This document shows positions 38,701 through 49,752 of a stretch of 64,000 bases of DNA, piece by piece. Each line of letters begins with the position of its first letter. Within the stretch, counting starts at the first letter, position 1. The translations under genes and the position numbers were made by a program. The notes beneath the pieces are model-generated. The model did no database searches. It was not told where the DNA came from and saw only the letters and a list, made by a program, of their open reading frames with translations. The stretch is from Lepisosteus oculatus (Eukaryota; Chordata; Actinopteri; Semionotiformes; Lepisosteidae), in the NCBI RefSeq assembly GCF_040954835.1, contig NC_090711.1, positions 6,951,501 to 7,015,500 on the forward strand, given 5' to 3'.

Positions 38701-41700
38701 TTACAAAAATCAGTATGAATATCTTTACAACTTAAGAAAACTGATCAATCTGTCATGTTTAAAAAAAACAAGTCATCAGAGCGAAGGATTTAAACTTATT
38801 TAACACTGTGATAAGCACAGACACAGACAGTACAAAGACACTTTGAATATCATAACTTTGTCATATCCCCCAAGGCTAAGACACTCAAATTTACCCTAGC
38901 TGTCAATAAATACAAGGTGATCTAGCCAGCAGCAATTTCACTCTGCAGCTCACTGGCAGCCCACTGAAGCTCAGCAGGTGTGAGCCTGGCCTGTACCTAG
39001 ATGGAAGACCTCCTGGGAAAGCTAAGGTTGCTGCTGGAAGAGATGTTAGTGCAATCAGTAGGGAGAGCTCACCCTGCCATCTGTGCTGGTCCTAATGCCC
39101 CAGTATAGCCATGAGGACTCTATACTGTAAAAAGGTGCTCTCCTTCAGATAAGATATAAAAGTCTGACCAGGACCCTAACTCTCCAGGGTGATTAAAAAT
39201 CCCAGGGCATTTCTTGAAAAGAGTAGGGGTGTCACCCTGGCACCATGGCCAAATTTCCAATTGGCCTTTACCAGTCTATGAATTGGCTTCATCACTCTGT
39301 TCTCCTCCCCACTGATATGTGGTGAGTGTATTGGTGCACTGTGGCTGCCATCTGATCATCCAGGTGGTGCTACACATTGGTGGTGGTGCAGGGGAGTCCT
39401 CAGTACCTGTAAAGCTCTTTGAGTGGAGTGCCTATACAAGCACTATGTAAGTGTAAGGAATCATTTATCACAAAGCAGGCACAGTGGCTAATGTTCCTGA
39501 ATAAAACCTTAAGACTTAAGCTTTATGAGTTGGAATTATTTTTATTTTTTAGCTACTTATTGTCCAGAGTATTTCCAGAGTGGGGGAAGAATTCATTTTC
39601 ACATTGTTTTCCCAGCCAGGATGGGTCACGCATGTCTTTTGGACTGAAATAGTCCTTTCAGCTAATATTCCACTGAAATTAGTTACATTTTACTTTTCAA
39701 ATATACTGTAGTCACACTGCATGTTACTACAGATTCCTGGAGGCAATGAGAACAAACATCACTGAAAAGTCAACCTGTCAGCTGAGTGTAGGCCTCCATA
39801 TCATCTACTGCAGTGGAGAGATTGTACAGTCCATTGGAGCTTTGAACTGTAATGTGTTCAGCAGCTTTCACGAAGGCCTCTGTTATCCTGAAAAATTAAA
39901 TCATTTTGTTACTGCTGTTTAGAGTTAAAATGTCTCTAGAGTCTCTCAAGATGTGTGGAGTTTGGATGTTGTTCCTACAGTATGTTTGGTTGGAACTGCA
40001 GGTCCCTCCTACAGTACCTCCCAGCGATATGCAGATTAGTGTGATTAGACTGTCCAGAGATGGGGGAATCACACATGGGGCTTTGCTCAGGTACAAACAA
40101 TATTGGTTATGAGACTACAGAGACCTGCAACCAAATGGGAAAAGTAGACCAAATGGCCGCTTCTGTGACCTTTCTGATGATCTTAATGTTCACCATACAT
40201 GGCAATAGCTCCATTACCCAACTTAGTTTGTACAGACCTCCACCGTGTCTATACTTACATATGCACAATGATATTGACAACCCTGTGCTGGAGAGCTCTC
40301 TTGTGAAGGCTGAACCGGATGTTGAACATGTCATACAAATTGAAAATTTCCTGGAAGGTACAGAACATGCAAAAAATGATCTCAGCAGCCATTGTCCTAA
40401 GACAGAGACAATGATTAGACCACTAATATTTACCACCATATTTCTAATCCTTTGACATTAAACTTGTAATAAGAGAAATATGTTAAAGTAGAACTATTTT
40501 AAATCATGCATATAGCATGAAAATAGCATATAGAATACCTTGTCTCTTGTGCAGATTTGTCTCCCTCCCTCAACTTCGCAGACACGGACGAACTTCAGTA
40601 AACGCTCATGGTTAAAGCTGTTTTGCATCCCAAGGTAATAGGAATCCCTTACAGTGTGAAGAAAAGAAATAGTGTAAAACAAATACATCACCCAAGGGTG
40701 ACAATAAGATGATTGTAAAGTAATACATTAATTTAGACTTTAATTTGCCTTGTCTTTTTGGATTGTCCAGAAATTCTCTCTCTTAGTAAATAATTGTGGA
40801 ATTTATACCTTGACATCTTATCACATATTCTTAGGAACATCTTCTGATTGAGAGAAAATGGGGATAAGACAATATTGGAATTTGCCATTCGAGTTCTTAT
40901 GCGGTTTTCTGTGAAGGTTCCAAGACTCTATTGGATGCGCAGTGAACTGTTTCATTAGAGATTATCCAAATGTCATCAGGCTTGACTCTGAAACAGGTTT
41001 TCAGCAATGGGGGACTAGACTAATTATTTAATTATTTCCGTGATGCATTTTCCCAAAGTAACGTGTATGCCCATGCACACATCAGGACACTCTATTGAAG
41101 CAATTTGATTGTAGTATCTTGCCGAAGGATACCACAACAATGTTCTCATTAAGGTGATTTCAATACTAATTTTCAATAAATTGCAAACTTTGTATGATCT
41201 ACTACCAAGCCACAAGAAAGGACGTGGAATTATTTTGGTTCAGATTTGTCACATTTACCATAGGTACATTATACATTCTGTGTGATATCCATTTAGGTAA
41301 AGATAGAACTAGCTTTAAGCTATTGGCTTACATAGTAAACACAGACAAAGTGGGTTACCAACTATCTGTCTGATAAGGCATAACATTGCAAACATACTGT
41401 ACTGTAAAATTAATTTATTTAATGCAATATTAGGTTTGTGGCAATTTACATTGATTTCACATGGATTTTCCTGAAAGGGATGAAGAGTGCATCTAAATTA
41501 ATGTAAAATGAGTAATTATACACTCAACATTTTGGTTTTGAATTGTTTTTGCTGATGTTTAACTACTTTCTCTCATACAAGAGTTATAGCTAAAACATTC
41601 TCACTTTAAAAATTATTACAAAATTTAAAATTTATTTTTCTCTCATCATTAGGATGATTATTTCTCATTATCAAATAGGATGGATAATCCTATTTTTACT

Positions 41701-44700
41701 TTCCATATCCAAAGGCAGAAACAAATACCCAGAGGATATCAGAAAAGTAAGAGGCCAAAAGCCAGAAAGTAACTTAACCTACTGAACATATGAATATAGT
41801 ACCCATTCATACAGCAGACTGTTGCAGGTATGAAAACTCACCTGGCAAGATAATCCCACTTGTCCACATCAATGCCATTTCTCTTGTTGGCCACAATCTC
41901 ATACAGGAATTCCTTGTCCGTTCGACCCTAATATAGGAAAACAAGCACAGTCATTTATAATGTACATTATGCATTAGTTTATCATAAATTAGTAGCTCAT
42001 TTTTTTCAATTTACTCCTTCTAGACAAAAGTTATTTTCAGAGGAATTAAATGCTTTCCACCTCAACTGACACACACACTGCTGACGCAATGTGATAAATA
42101 GAACAACCTTGCAGAAAATATAGGACACTTCCCAATATGCAGTTTGGCTATTGCAGCACTTTCCTGAGCAGCTATACAGTATAACAACTCCAAGCACCAC
42201 TTGCCTGTTAAAGATGGAAAAGCTTATTTGCCAAGGTACCAAATACAGAAACATGACTTTCAATATTTCACTTAACAGACTGACTTCTATTTTGTAGAAA
42301 GAAATACTGAAGGTAATGATGCAAACTTTATAATACATCATAATCTTTAAAATCTAAAATGAATACACGTACACTATATGTACTTAAGGAAAACATGCTT
42401 TTATTAGTAAACTCTCTAAGCTTACTTGATAATGAAAAGGCACATTTATATGTAGTATTATAATTCACCTCCTTATCACAGTGATCTAAATTATGCAATC
42501 ATACAAATGTCAATATAAAAAGTCCTGTAGATCTGGTGAAAAGCAAAACATTTTTATGGACTATTAGTTTAGAATCACCTTTCTGGTAAGTTGTTTATGC
42601 ACTTTAATGTACTTGGGTTGAAGAAACTAGGTTCTTGACAACAGAAATCAGCTCATCATTGGTTTAACTTGACCAGTTTAACTTTTATCTGAGCTCCTCA
42701 GGTGCTGCTGTTTTAAATACATCTAGGACATCTGGAGACACACTGGCCTTCTAGTAGGTTTGGTGATTTCTGCCTCAATCATTCATAATTAGCTTGGAAA
42801 CTAACAAAGCAATGTGATCAACATGGTTATTCAGTTACTCACACATTCCCCATAATGGCTTTGATGATCTATCTGATTCTTAATGAAGGCATGGTCCTGT
42901 TCATCCAGTTCATAGTCTTCCATTGCTTTCTTCAAGTCAGGATTATTATTTAACATGTGCTCAAACATCTTGACAGAAGTTTTTTCATGCTGGAATACAC
43001 AGGCAATAAAAGTATAGCGTAGTTAACAGCAAGAAACAGAACTCAGATTTTAGTTGCAAGATTATGCTACATGACTTCATAAACTCAGAAGACAAATTAA
43101 TTGATGGACAACTAAATTCAAGGTGTTTTAGATGTCCCTTTAAAATTTAAAATTTTATATTTAAATATATTTAGTGAAAAGACTAAATTGATCCAATTTA
43201 AAGGTTAAATTAACTTCAGGTAGTCCAGAATCAGCGTTAAACAGATTTTGTGGCATCAGTGGTATCCAGTTGCTGAATCTGGAATCCACTGTCTTTCAAA
43301 TCCACACATCTCCAACTTCTAATATCAACAGTGCTATCCAAGTGAAGAAGGTGAGATACGTTTGGTTTATACATTTTAAGTGATGTTCAGCCACATTCTG
43401 GAGTTTAATATTGGCCCTATCTTTCTCTGATTTTCAATTAACATTGTCTCTTCGGTCACAGACTCTTCACATACCCTTATTTCATTTTCGGACTTTCCGA
43501 TTCTGAGGAGGAATTTCGCATCAAACATGTGAGAAAAAGGGCCATGTCCTGAGAAGGTGAAAACACAGTATATTCAAAATCTATGTTGCATGGAATTTGC
43601 AGAAAACAAATATTCAACATCTGTCAAGAGAAACAATAGTTTTCAAAAAGCCTAAGTGATAGAACTTTGTGAATGAAGCAGCAGTGATTTGGTTCACCTA
43701 GGTCATGACACAGCCCTGCAATCTGCACACACAGCTTGTCCTTCTTGGTGATCTTCAGCTCAGACTGTCTTTCTTGTAGCACCTCGACCAGTCTTCCAGC
43801 CAGGTAACTCACCCTGTGGAAATATGGAAATAATCAGCAGCTGTGTGATCATCGTCAACAGCATGTGTCTTTCCTGTAAATTTTCTCTGATAATGTTCCA
43901 CAGAAAGAACTCTCCATCTGTTGATGATGATTGTAATATTTCAGGTCTTGTCATGTAAAGGGGTCCACTATCATTTCCGGTACATGTTATAAGAATAGTA
44001 GATCTGTGTCCATCATTCATAGAAATTCATTGCAAACTTTATTTTTCTAGCTGTGTTTTTATACATATAGATACGAAGCTGCTCTTGTAGGAAAAAGTTT
44101 AAGTAAAAAATAAGACAGATATGATTAAACAGAGCAGTGTATGGTGGCCAAACTGCAAGACTGAAAAATCTGGAAGTATCTGTTTTTGGAAGGGTTGGGG
44201 TGTTAAGTAAAGACTGCTTTTTGAACAGTTTTCTTAGGATTGTTATTCATATGTCATATTGATTGTAAATAGGATCTTGAGTTGATCAACTGCAATTTAT
44301 ACATTTTTTGCTTTACTGCACATGATCATCCTATTTGGTGATTGCGTAGTGTGAAAACTGATATTTATTTTACATCGTTTGTAAATTCCATACAAACCCA
44401 GCCAATGGAGGACCTACAGCTTTCAATAGAAATGTCCCTTCCTATAGGCTTCTATTAGGAGTTTATAAAGTCGGTATACAATGAATGTCAAACAATTCAA
44501 GATGTGGTGGCTTAGCTGCCAAAGTTCACTCATGTGGGTACAGTGCTGCAGTTCAAAAGTGGATGATATCAGTCCTCCTAATTGGAGAGTTTTGGAATGC
44601 TCCAAGATGAAAAGCTCTGTTTAAATTCCAGCAACTATTATTATTAATATTGCTGTTGATTAATATTACTGTTTGCATTTAAATTCAGCTAATATTAATT

Positions 44701-46686
44701 AACAACAATCTGGACTCTTTCAAGAAATGTCTGAATACAATTTTTGAATCAATTACTAATGTGCCAAACAGATGGGCAATATGGCCTCCTCTGAATCCCT
44801 GTTCGAACATTCTTATAAAAACAGAAAACAAGAGACAATCTTTAAGTGAATCAGAAGTTAAGGCCACTGTCTAGCAGGGGAGAATCAGGAGAATGGACTG
44901 AAAAAAAAACAGAAAGCAGAACTCCCAATGGCTAAAAAAAACACTATCTCTGCACATGGAGTTTCCAAGCTTTTTAAATGGTCCAATTTATATCATTTCT
45001 TTAATAACTCTTTGCATGCAGAGGTGTGATGTCACAGTGCAGAGAAATGAAGATGCTTACCCGATGGAGTGCTCAAATCGGGTGTGTGTAGCCCCAGGAT
45101 AGACGAAGCTGCAGGGGCCCAGCTGCTTGATGAAGCGCAGCCTCTGAAACTGGGGGGTGTCGATGATCTTCACCAGCAAGGGGTGCATCTCAATGTGACC
45201 GTGGATGGGGTCGTTGAAGACCTGGAAGGCGGGAACTCACATGGAATAAACACTACAGGCACTGCAGGCTACAATTAACCCCACTGATTCTGAACAAAAT
45301 CTGTGCTAGTTTAATGTAACTATTTTTAGGGTCCAGGTAGAAGGTGAAGGTAAATTCTGAATATCAATTATATTAATCAATATCAAAAATTATTTCCAAA
45401 TAAAGATGTATCTAAATTCTTGAATTTTGTAAATCAAGTGTTTTCATGACGATATACACCAGAAAGTAATTTGGACTTAATTTAGCACTGTTTTCAGTCT
45501 AAAATCAAATTTAAAAGTTTTGCTACAATACACAGATTGTGTCATTTTGTCGTGAAGCATTTTACCGAAAACTCTGTATTTTAATTTTATTTTGTAATCT
45601 CTATTTTTCTGTCACACAATTTTGTAACATTATTGTGATGAGTGGTGAACTTTTCATTTTTCGTCACATAAGATTCCAAAGCACTGAGAGAACCCATTTT
45701 GTTCCCATCCATGAACGCTAATAAATAATAAATACTTGGTTTACTGTAGCCTGGTTGAAAAAAAAAACAATGACCGGCGAAACCTGGACTGAAAAACTAG
45801 TTCTGTTTTTAGACTTATTATGAAGTGCATTGTAATAAATATGAAAGGCGTTATGTAAAAAGATGTAATCTTATTGGACAATGAGATTAGTATACAGAGT
45901 GAATTTGTGTAAACAACAAACCCACAATTCGGTCTTTAGTGCCCACAAATGAGTTGACTTATTATAAAGTTTCTGAATAACTTATTATTGTTAACAATGA
46001 TAAAGGAAGCAAGCACCTTAGGCTTGGAAATTAAATAAGACAACATGAAACATTATGAAGCCAACATTATTTCCATCTATTTCATTATAAGACAATGAAA
46101 TTCAATTAGACCAGACAAGGACGTTTCTCGATAAAAAATATACAGTGTAATTTCCTTCAACTGTTCCGCAACCTTATCCCCTAATTACCAGAAAAGAGCA
46201 TGAAATTATGAAATTAAAAAGAAAAAAACACATTACTGTTCTGATACTGTATATTACATAATTAGAAATGAACCTGACAGTTCTGTATTAGCCATCTAAT
46301 CTGCCGTCAGCCCAACAGCTGCGGTCCCTGCTATTCACAGGGAAGGGCGGTGACGTATGCGTTACAATACGTCCCATAATAAAATAAAGTGTACTAAAAC
46401 AGCCCATCTGAATGTTTCATAATAATCACGCAGTCACCTCAAATTACAGCATGAAATCAATGCAAGAAGTATTTATAATAATCTTGCGCAGAGAAAAAAA
46501 TAGTTCTGATTTATTGCAGAACTCTCAAGAAAAATATATTTGCATAGAACTATGAATTTAAGAAGAAGACGAAATGCGCGCAATCGATCATATTCTATAC
46601 TACAACAGTAAGTGCAGTAAATCTATAAACAATTACTCGCGTACCTTGTAGAGCTGATAATTTTCTTGTCCAGAAGCCGAGTTCAT
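35694..46686 (-). CDS. samhd1-like: SAMHD1-type dNTP triphosphohydrolase lacking the SAM domain (copy A), 14 exons
   Basis: The CDS joins 14 exons on the minus strand (listed separately), 1,431 nt, 476 residues, with intact frame and GT-AG junctions. SAMHD1 is a nuclear HD-domain enzyme that cleaves dNTPs to deoxynucleoside and triphosphate and restricts retroviruses. The HD ligands are present: H65, H104-D105 and D202 (human H167, H206/D207, D311 by alignment from memory). Allosteric-site residues K14, D35, Q40, R43 and R62 are also kept. Unlike human SAMHD1 there is no SAM domain or N-terminal basic NLS; the protein starts 14 residues before VFNDPIHGH. The substrate tyrosine (human Y374) is L265, the H321-H322 pair is Y212-Y213, and redox C522 is F402. 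The C-terminal tail ends 15 residues after KPK and lacks the TP site. The gene lies head-to-tail with copy B, 9 kb apart. It looks like a functional but diverged paralog. Confidence 0.92.
36285..36419 (-). CDS. samhd1-like: samhd1 copy A exon 13
   Basis: 135 nt, one codon shorter than copy B. Encodes [16 protein letters not shown] and [16 protein letters not shown], the C-terminal lobe. The donor is AAG|GTATGC. Confidence 0.92.
36701..36805 (-). CDS. samhd1-like: samhd1 copy A exon 12
   Basis: 105 nt, same as in copy B. Reads [20 protein letters not shown] then FKNNP. The residue at the human C522 position is Phe, and Lys matching K523 is kept. Confidence 0.92.
37337..38115 (-). repeat. LINE-2-like repeat split by a nested SINE
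   Basis: The left part (37337-37512) has 'cttccaattcagggtcacta' and 'gggacgccagtccatcacag'. The right part (about 37913-38115) resumes at 'actagtatgtttttggactg' and runs to 'gccaccatgccacccc'. Together they make one copy of the repeat seen at 4892, interrupted at about 37513 by a 5S-headed SINE. It lies in the intron between copy A exons 11 and 12. Confidence 0.8.
37513..37912 (-). mobile_element. 5S-rRNA-headed SINE (SINE3/DeuSINE type)
   Basis: On the minus strand the 5' end resembles 5S rRNA: the plus-strand text 'ctcccatccaggtactaacc' followed by 'aggctcacacccgcttagct' is the reverse of the 5S internal promoter region. The 3' end carries the tail 'aaagtgctttgagtgg' and '...gctctataaaagtg' shared with other copies here. 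It is inserted in an older LINE-2-like repeat. Confidence 0.8.
38234..38296 (-). CDS. samhd1-like: samhd1 copy A exon 11
   Basis: 63 nt, 21 codons: [20 protein letters not shown] and a final Leu. Ten codons shorter than the matching copy B exon (93 nt); the proximal part is lost or never gained. Confidence 0.85.
38469..38608 (-). CDS. samhd1-like: samhd1 copy A exon 10
   Basis: 140 nt, same as in copy B. Reads [19 protein letters not shown] and [12 protein letters not shown]. The RKL segment corresponds to the human RxL-type 451-453 region. Confidence 0.92.
38925..39465 (+). mobile_element. 5S-rRNA-headed SINE, near full length
   Basis: Head 'ccactgaagctcagcaggtg' and 'gcctgtacctagatggaaga' match the 5S internal promoter layout. 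The tail has 'gtaaagctctttgagtggag' and 'tatgtaagtgtaa'. It lies in the intron between copy A exons 9 and 10, in sense opposite to the gene. Confidence 0.8.
39775..39887 (-). CDS. samhd1-like: samhd1 copy A exon 9
   Basis: 113 nt, one codon shorter than in copy B. Encodes [15 protein letters not shown] and the strongly conserved [14 protein letters not shown]. Confidence 0.92.
40259..40350 (-). CDS. samhd1-like: samhd1 copy A exon 8
   Basis: 92 nt, same length as in copy B. Reads [20 protein letters not shown] then QHRVVNII. R257 and H261 are kept, but the residue equal to human Y374 is Leu. Confidence 0.92.
40539..40647 (-). CDS. samhd1-like: samhd1 copy A exon 7
   Basis: 109 nt, same length as in copy B. 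Reads [17 protein letters not shown]... and [18 protein letters not shown]210 matches human D319. The usual His-His pair is Tyr-Tyr. Cys residues matching C341 and C350 are retained. Confidence 0.92.
41842..41927 (-). CDS. samhd1-like: samhd1 copy A exon 6
   Basis: 86 nt. Encodes [15 protein letters not shown] and [13 protein letters not shown], including catalytic D202, K203 and Y206 (human D311, K312, Y315). Exactly five codons shorter at its 5' end than the copy B exon (101 nt), whose WPYRG is absent here. Confidence 0.93.
42843..42989 (-). CDS. samhd1-like: samhd1 copy A exon 5
   Basis: 147 nt, 49 codons, phase 0 at both ends. Begins [13 protein letters not shown], with His matching human H233. 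The end (SHYGEC) diverges from the family and the usual WPYKG start of the next exon is missing. Confidence 0.85.
43475..43548 (-). CDS. samhd1-like: samhd1 copy A exon 4
   Basis: 74 nt. Begins [12 protein letters not shown], containing the His residues matching human H210 and H215, then a divergent stretch ending in an AGG|GTATGT donor. Confidence 0.9.
43698..43813 (-). CDS. samhd1-like: samhd1 copy A exon 3
   Basis: 116 nt. Reads [12 protein letters not shown]... and ends in [12 protein letters not shown], carrying the H104-D105 metal-binding pair. The Gly of CHDLGHG is split across the intron. Confidence 0.93.
45061..45221 (-). CDS. samhd1-like: samhd1 copy A exon 2
   Basis: 161 nt, residues 15-67 plus two bases. 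Starts [11 protein letters not shown] and contains the [11 protein letters not shown] allosteric and substrate stretch and the first HD ligand in RFEHS. Acceptor TTCCAG, donor GTAAGC. Confidence 0.93.
46645..46686 (-). CDS. samhd1-like: samhd1 copy A exon 1
   Basis: Encodes 14 residues, [14 protein letters not shown], ending in a GTACGC donor, phase 0. The start follows a TATA box by about 110 bp. The final Lys matches human K116, so the whole SAM region is absent rather than in a missed exon of this transcript. Confidence 0.8.
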
Positions 46687-46791
46687 GTTTGCTCTTCTAA
46701 AGGAGTGTAAAAGCTGTGCTTTCAAAGGAATAAACAAGTGAAATGTATTCGATTTCTTGTTTTTCTGTTATATTTCCTCTCCCAAGATCGC

Positions 46792-46844
46792 TTTTTATAC
46801 ACTCGAAGTGCTCCACCTGTACAATATTCATTCGTTCTCATTGG
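46792..46844 (-). promoter_or_regulatory. TATA and CCAAT core promoter of samhd1 copy A
   Basis: On the minus strand a CCAAT box (46840-46844) precedes a TATAAAAA box (46792-46799) by about 40 bp. The start codon is about 106 bp further on, leaving room for a short 5' UTR. This supports copy A as an independent transcription unit starting without a SAM domain. An ISRE-like GAAAGAGAAG (one mismatch to GAAANNGAAA) lies upstream at 46906-46915. Confidence 0.6.
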
Positions 46845-47702
46845 TCGAACTCAGATAATTAATTTCTCAAACGATCGACACGCCTTCACAGGAATCTAGT
46901 TATTGCTTCTCTTTCGTTGCGAAGTGATTTAGGCGGTAACAAACTTACATTTGTTTTAGGTTTTCCCTCTCTAGTAATATACAGCATATTAATTTAAAAA
47001 AAACGCCACATGTGCTCACAGTATAAGACTCTGTTCACCTGAACACTTGAGGACAGGACAGGATTTTAAAAATTACTCTTGATCGGAAATATATGAATGT
47101 GTGTGAATTAATCATAAGTGAATTTGCTGAGATGAAATTTGGTTGACCGTATGCAGTATATTCCGAATGCTGAGTAGTTTCTCATTCCGATCTGTAAATA
47201 CCAGACTGATATCATATTGCTCGAAAGCTTTGCAGGTTAGGTTTTATATTAGAAGTGCACAGAATCTGTAACTGTTAAAAAGAAACTGTAACAACATAAA
47301 TCATTATTGTTATTATTAAGGACAATTAAGCAATAGTGTTTTCAGTGTAGTAATGGTGAACTATTGCACTTTATGATCGTGACTAGATTTTCTTTATGTA
47401 AACTTATGTAAAACACGGGTGTAATGCTGAAAACATGCAAAATATGCAAAATAATACTGCGAACTAAAACCTTCAAGCTCTGCTTTGTCTCTAAACGTCT
47501 CGGTGAACACTGAAATTGCATACAGTATATTCATTCTAGTTATAGCTCACCAAAGAAACCCAAAGCTCTTTTAATCTTATACAGTATATTGAATGTACCC
47601 ATACGCAATGTTTTACTAATTGAACAGCAGCTCCATAGGAATTAAAAAGAGAAATGAGCTTTACTCCATTCACCATAATGTTTTTCAGCTACTGCTGAAA
47701 GA

Positions 47703-47703
<1 letters not shown>

Positions 47704-47733
<30 letters not shown>

Positions 47734-47746
47734 GTTGTTGTTGTTG
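47704..47746 (+). repeat. (ATT)n-(GTT)n compound microsatellite
   Basis: About ten ATT units pass into four or five GTT units. Confidence 0.9.
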
Positions 47747-49289
47747 GTAATGTTAATATTAAGGATAATTATATTATTATGCTCAGCAGACATCCTTATG
47801 TATGACAACTTGATTGAAGTTTCATACTCAGTGTATAATCTGTCAGTAATGGCAAGAATAAGAATTAGGGCTCCCCTTCTCTACTGATTATTTTAAAAAT
47901 GATATTTTGACTTTTAATGTGTGATTTTATACCATATTTACACCCCACCTGTCCCTGTAACTGTATTTCACAGATGGTTCTTAGGAAAGCAGGTTACCCC
48001 ACAAGTTTGTAACACATTAAGTCATATAGTTACACAAAAACCATTAAATTAACTCTAAAACATTTTAAATTTAGGTTATTCACACTCAAAACATTTCTTA
48101 TTTAGTTTTCAATGTGGAATGAACCTCTACTTGTTCCTTTGCAGCCAGTGCACTGAATTTCATTGTGTTTGCATTATACAAGAAGGAAGATTATTTGTTC
48201 TTCAACAAGCTTTGTTTTGACCAGATTAAAATTCTTTGCTGTGTATAGTTTGCTATCACAGCGGGGTTCTTAAAGATTAAAAAGATGAACAGTAGATCAA
48301 GATGCACTATATATGTAGTTTAAAATATTTGACAGCTTCCCTGTATTCAATGCTATTTATGTTTTAAAGCTTATATGTATTAAATATCACTATTGAGTTA
48401 TGAGATGTGTTCCATAGATTCTCATAATGTGGTTTCATAGAAAGTATAATTACATATTATAAGATGAATAGGACTGTACAAAGCCTTTTTAATATAAGGC
48501 AACTTGGGGGTCAACCTCTAGTCATTTAACATGTATTTATGCCAGTAAAATTCTGTTTTTTTTTTCCATTATCCAAGTTCCTAAGGTAACACCTAAAGTC
48601 AATTTTAATCTCTCATACAAAAACAAGTTACCAGTGCAGACTAAATACAATGCAGTGTGTTTGTTTGATTACTCATTTTAAAATACCTGTTCAACAGCTT
48701 TTCAGCAAGGGATGAACAGATTAGCAGAAAGAGTATCCTTTGGGCCAGACAGGGAACTCCTTCTCAAGCCGGTACAGTCATCAGCAAGACATGCCGAAAG
48801 TGTTGTTGCACACAGTGTCTGTTTGGGGTTTACCACGCTGTTGCGCTTATGGGTTTTGGCGGTTACTGCTTTACAGCACTTGGGTGCCTCCACGGGTTTT
48901 TCTACCGTAACATTTAGAATTCAATTTCAACTCACACTATTTGTCATTACAATATAATTTCACATAGAGTCTGCTAAAAATAAAGCACATAAAATTCAAC
49001 AATGTATTCCCAGCAAACTTAATTACATTTTTTTGAAATACTGTATAATACAATTATTAGATATTAGCTAATAATTATTATGAACACACACATCTTGTTG
49101 CATTGACCCCCATTTGGTAGTAAATATGTCCAAAAACTTCCCGTCAGATCTAGAGCTAGAGCAATCCAAAGTTTTTTGTATTTCTTCCAATAGTTAGTAC
49201 ATTTCAGTTGTTCCTGTTAATATAAACAGCATCTGCCTGAAGTCCCACCTTCAACAAAACTGACAAAAAATTACTGTTTATATTATTTA

Positions 49290-49680
49290 GTATTTTACAC
49301 AGACATTAGGGGACTGCTTAGATCAATTAATAGGGTAATCCCATTCTAATTATGAACACATTGAGATATGCTTCTTCACTGAGGATTCTTCAATAAATCA
49401 CAGCTGGCAGCTAATTAACCAATTAGACAGAAACATGCCCTGTATAAAAACACATTGTTTTGTGTAAGTACTATTATGAATATGTTTGTACGAATTTTTG
49501 GAGGAGAAGGAAACTACTGAACTGACGGGTGTAATCTAAAAACAGGTTTGTGTTGATGCTGAGTATGAATTAGCAATTTGCACAGTCAGGTCTGATTTAT
49601 TATTGTGTGGAGAACTGGTACTATTTTTTATCAGCACACTGTTTTTTTTTTACCATCTTTAGTGATTTTAAGCCCTTTAT
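49290..49680 (+). repeat. Duplicated noncoding block, copy 1
   Basis: Shares collinear segments with 51090-51470, for example 'aattagacagaaac', 'aaaacaggttt' and 'ttattgt.tggagaac'. The copies are 1.8 kb apart in the same orientation. Copy 1 is poorer in CpG. Confidence 0.6.
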
Positions 49681-49684
49681 ATTC

Positions 49685-49752
49685 TTACATGCCATGGGCT
49701 CCCCCATGACCCAGAATTAGAAGAAGCAGTTAGAAAATGAATGGATGGATAG
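49685..49752 (+). repeat. LINE-2-like 3' terminus
   Basis: 'gacccagaattagaagaagc' followed by 'gttagaaaatgaatggatgg' is the 3' end of the same repeat family seen at 4892, in plus orientation. Confidence 0.65.

Noticed and set aside
48702-48957. Opposed 63- and 81-codon frames
   Set aside because: No family resemblance; likely chance frames in an unclassified sequence.
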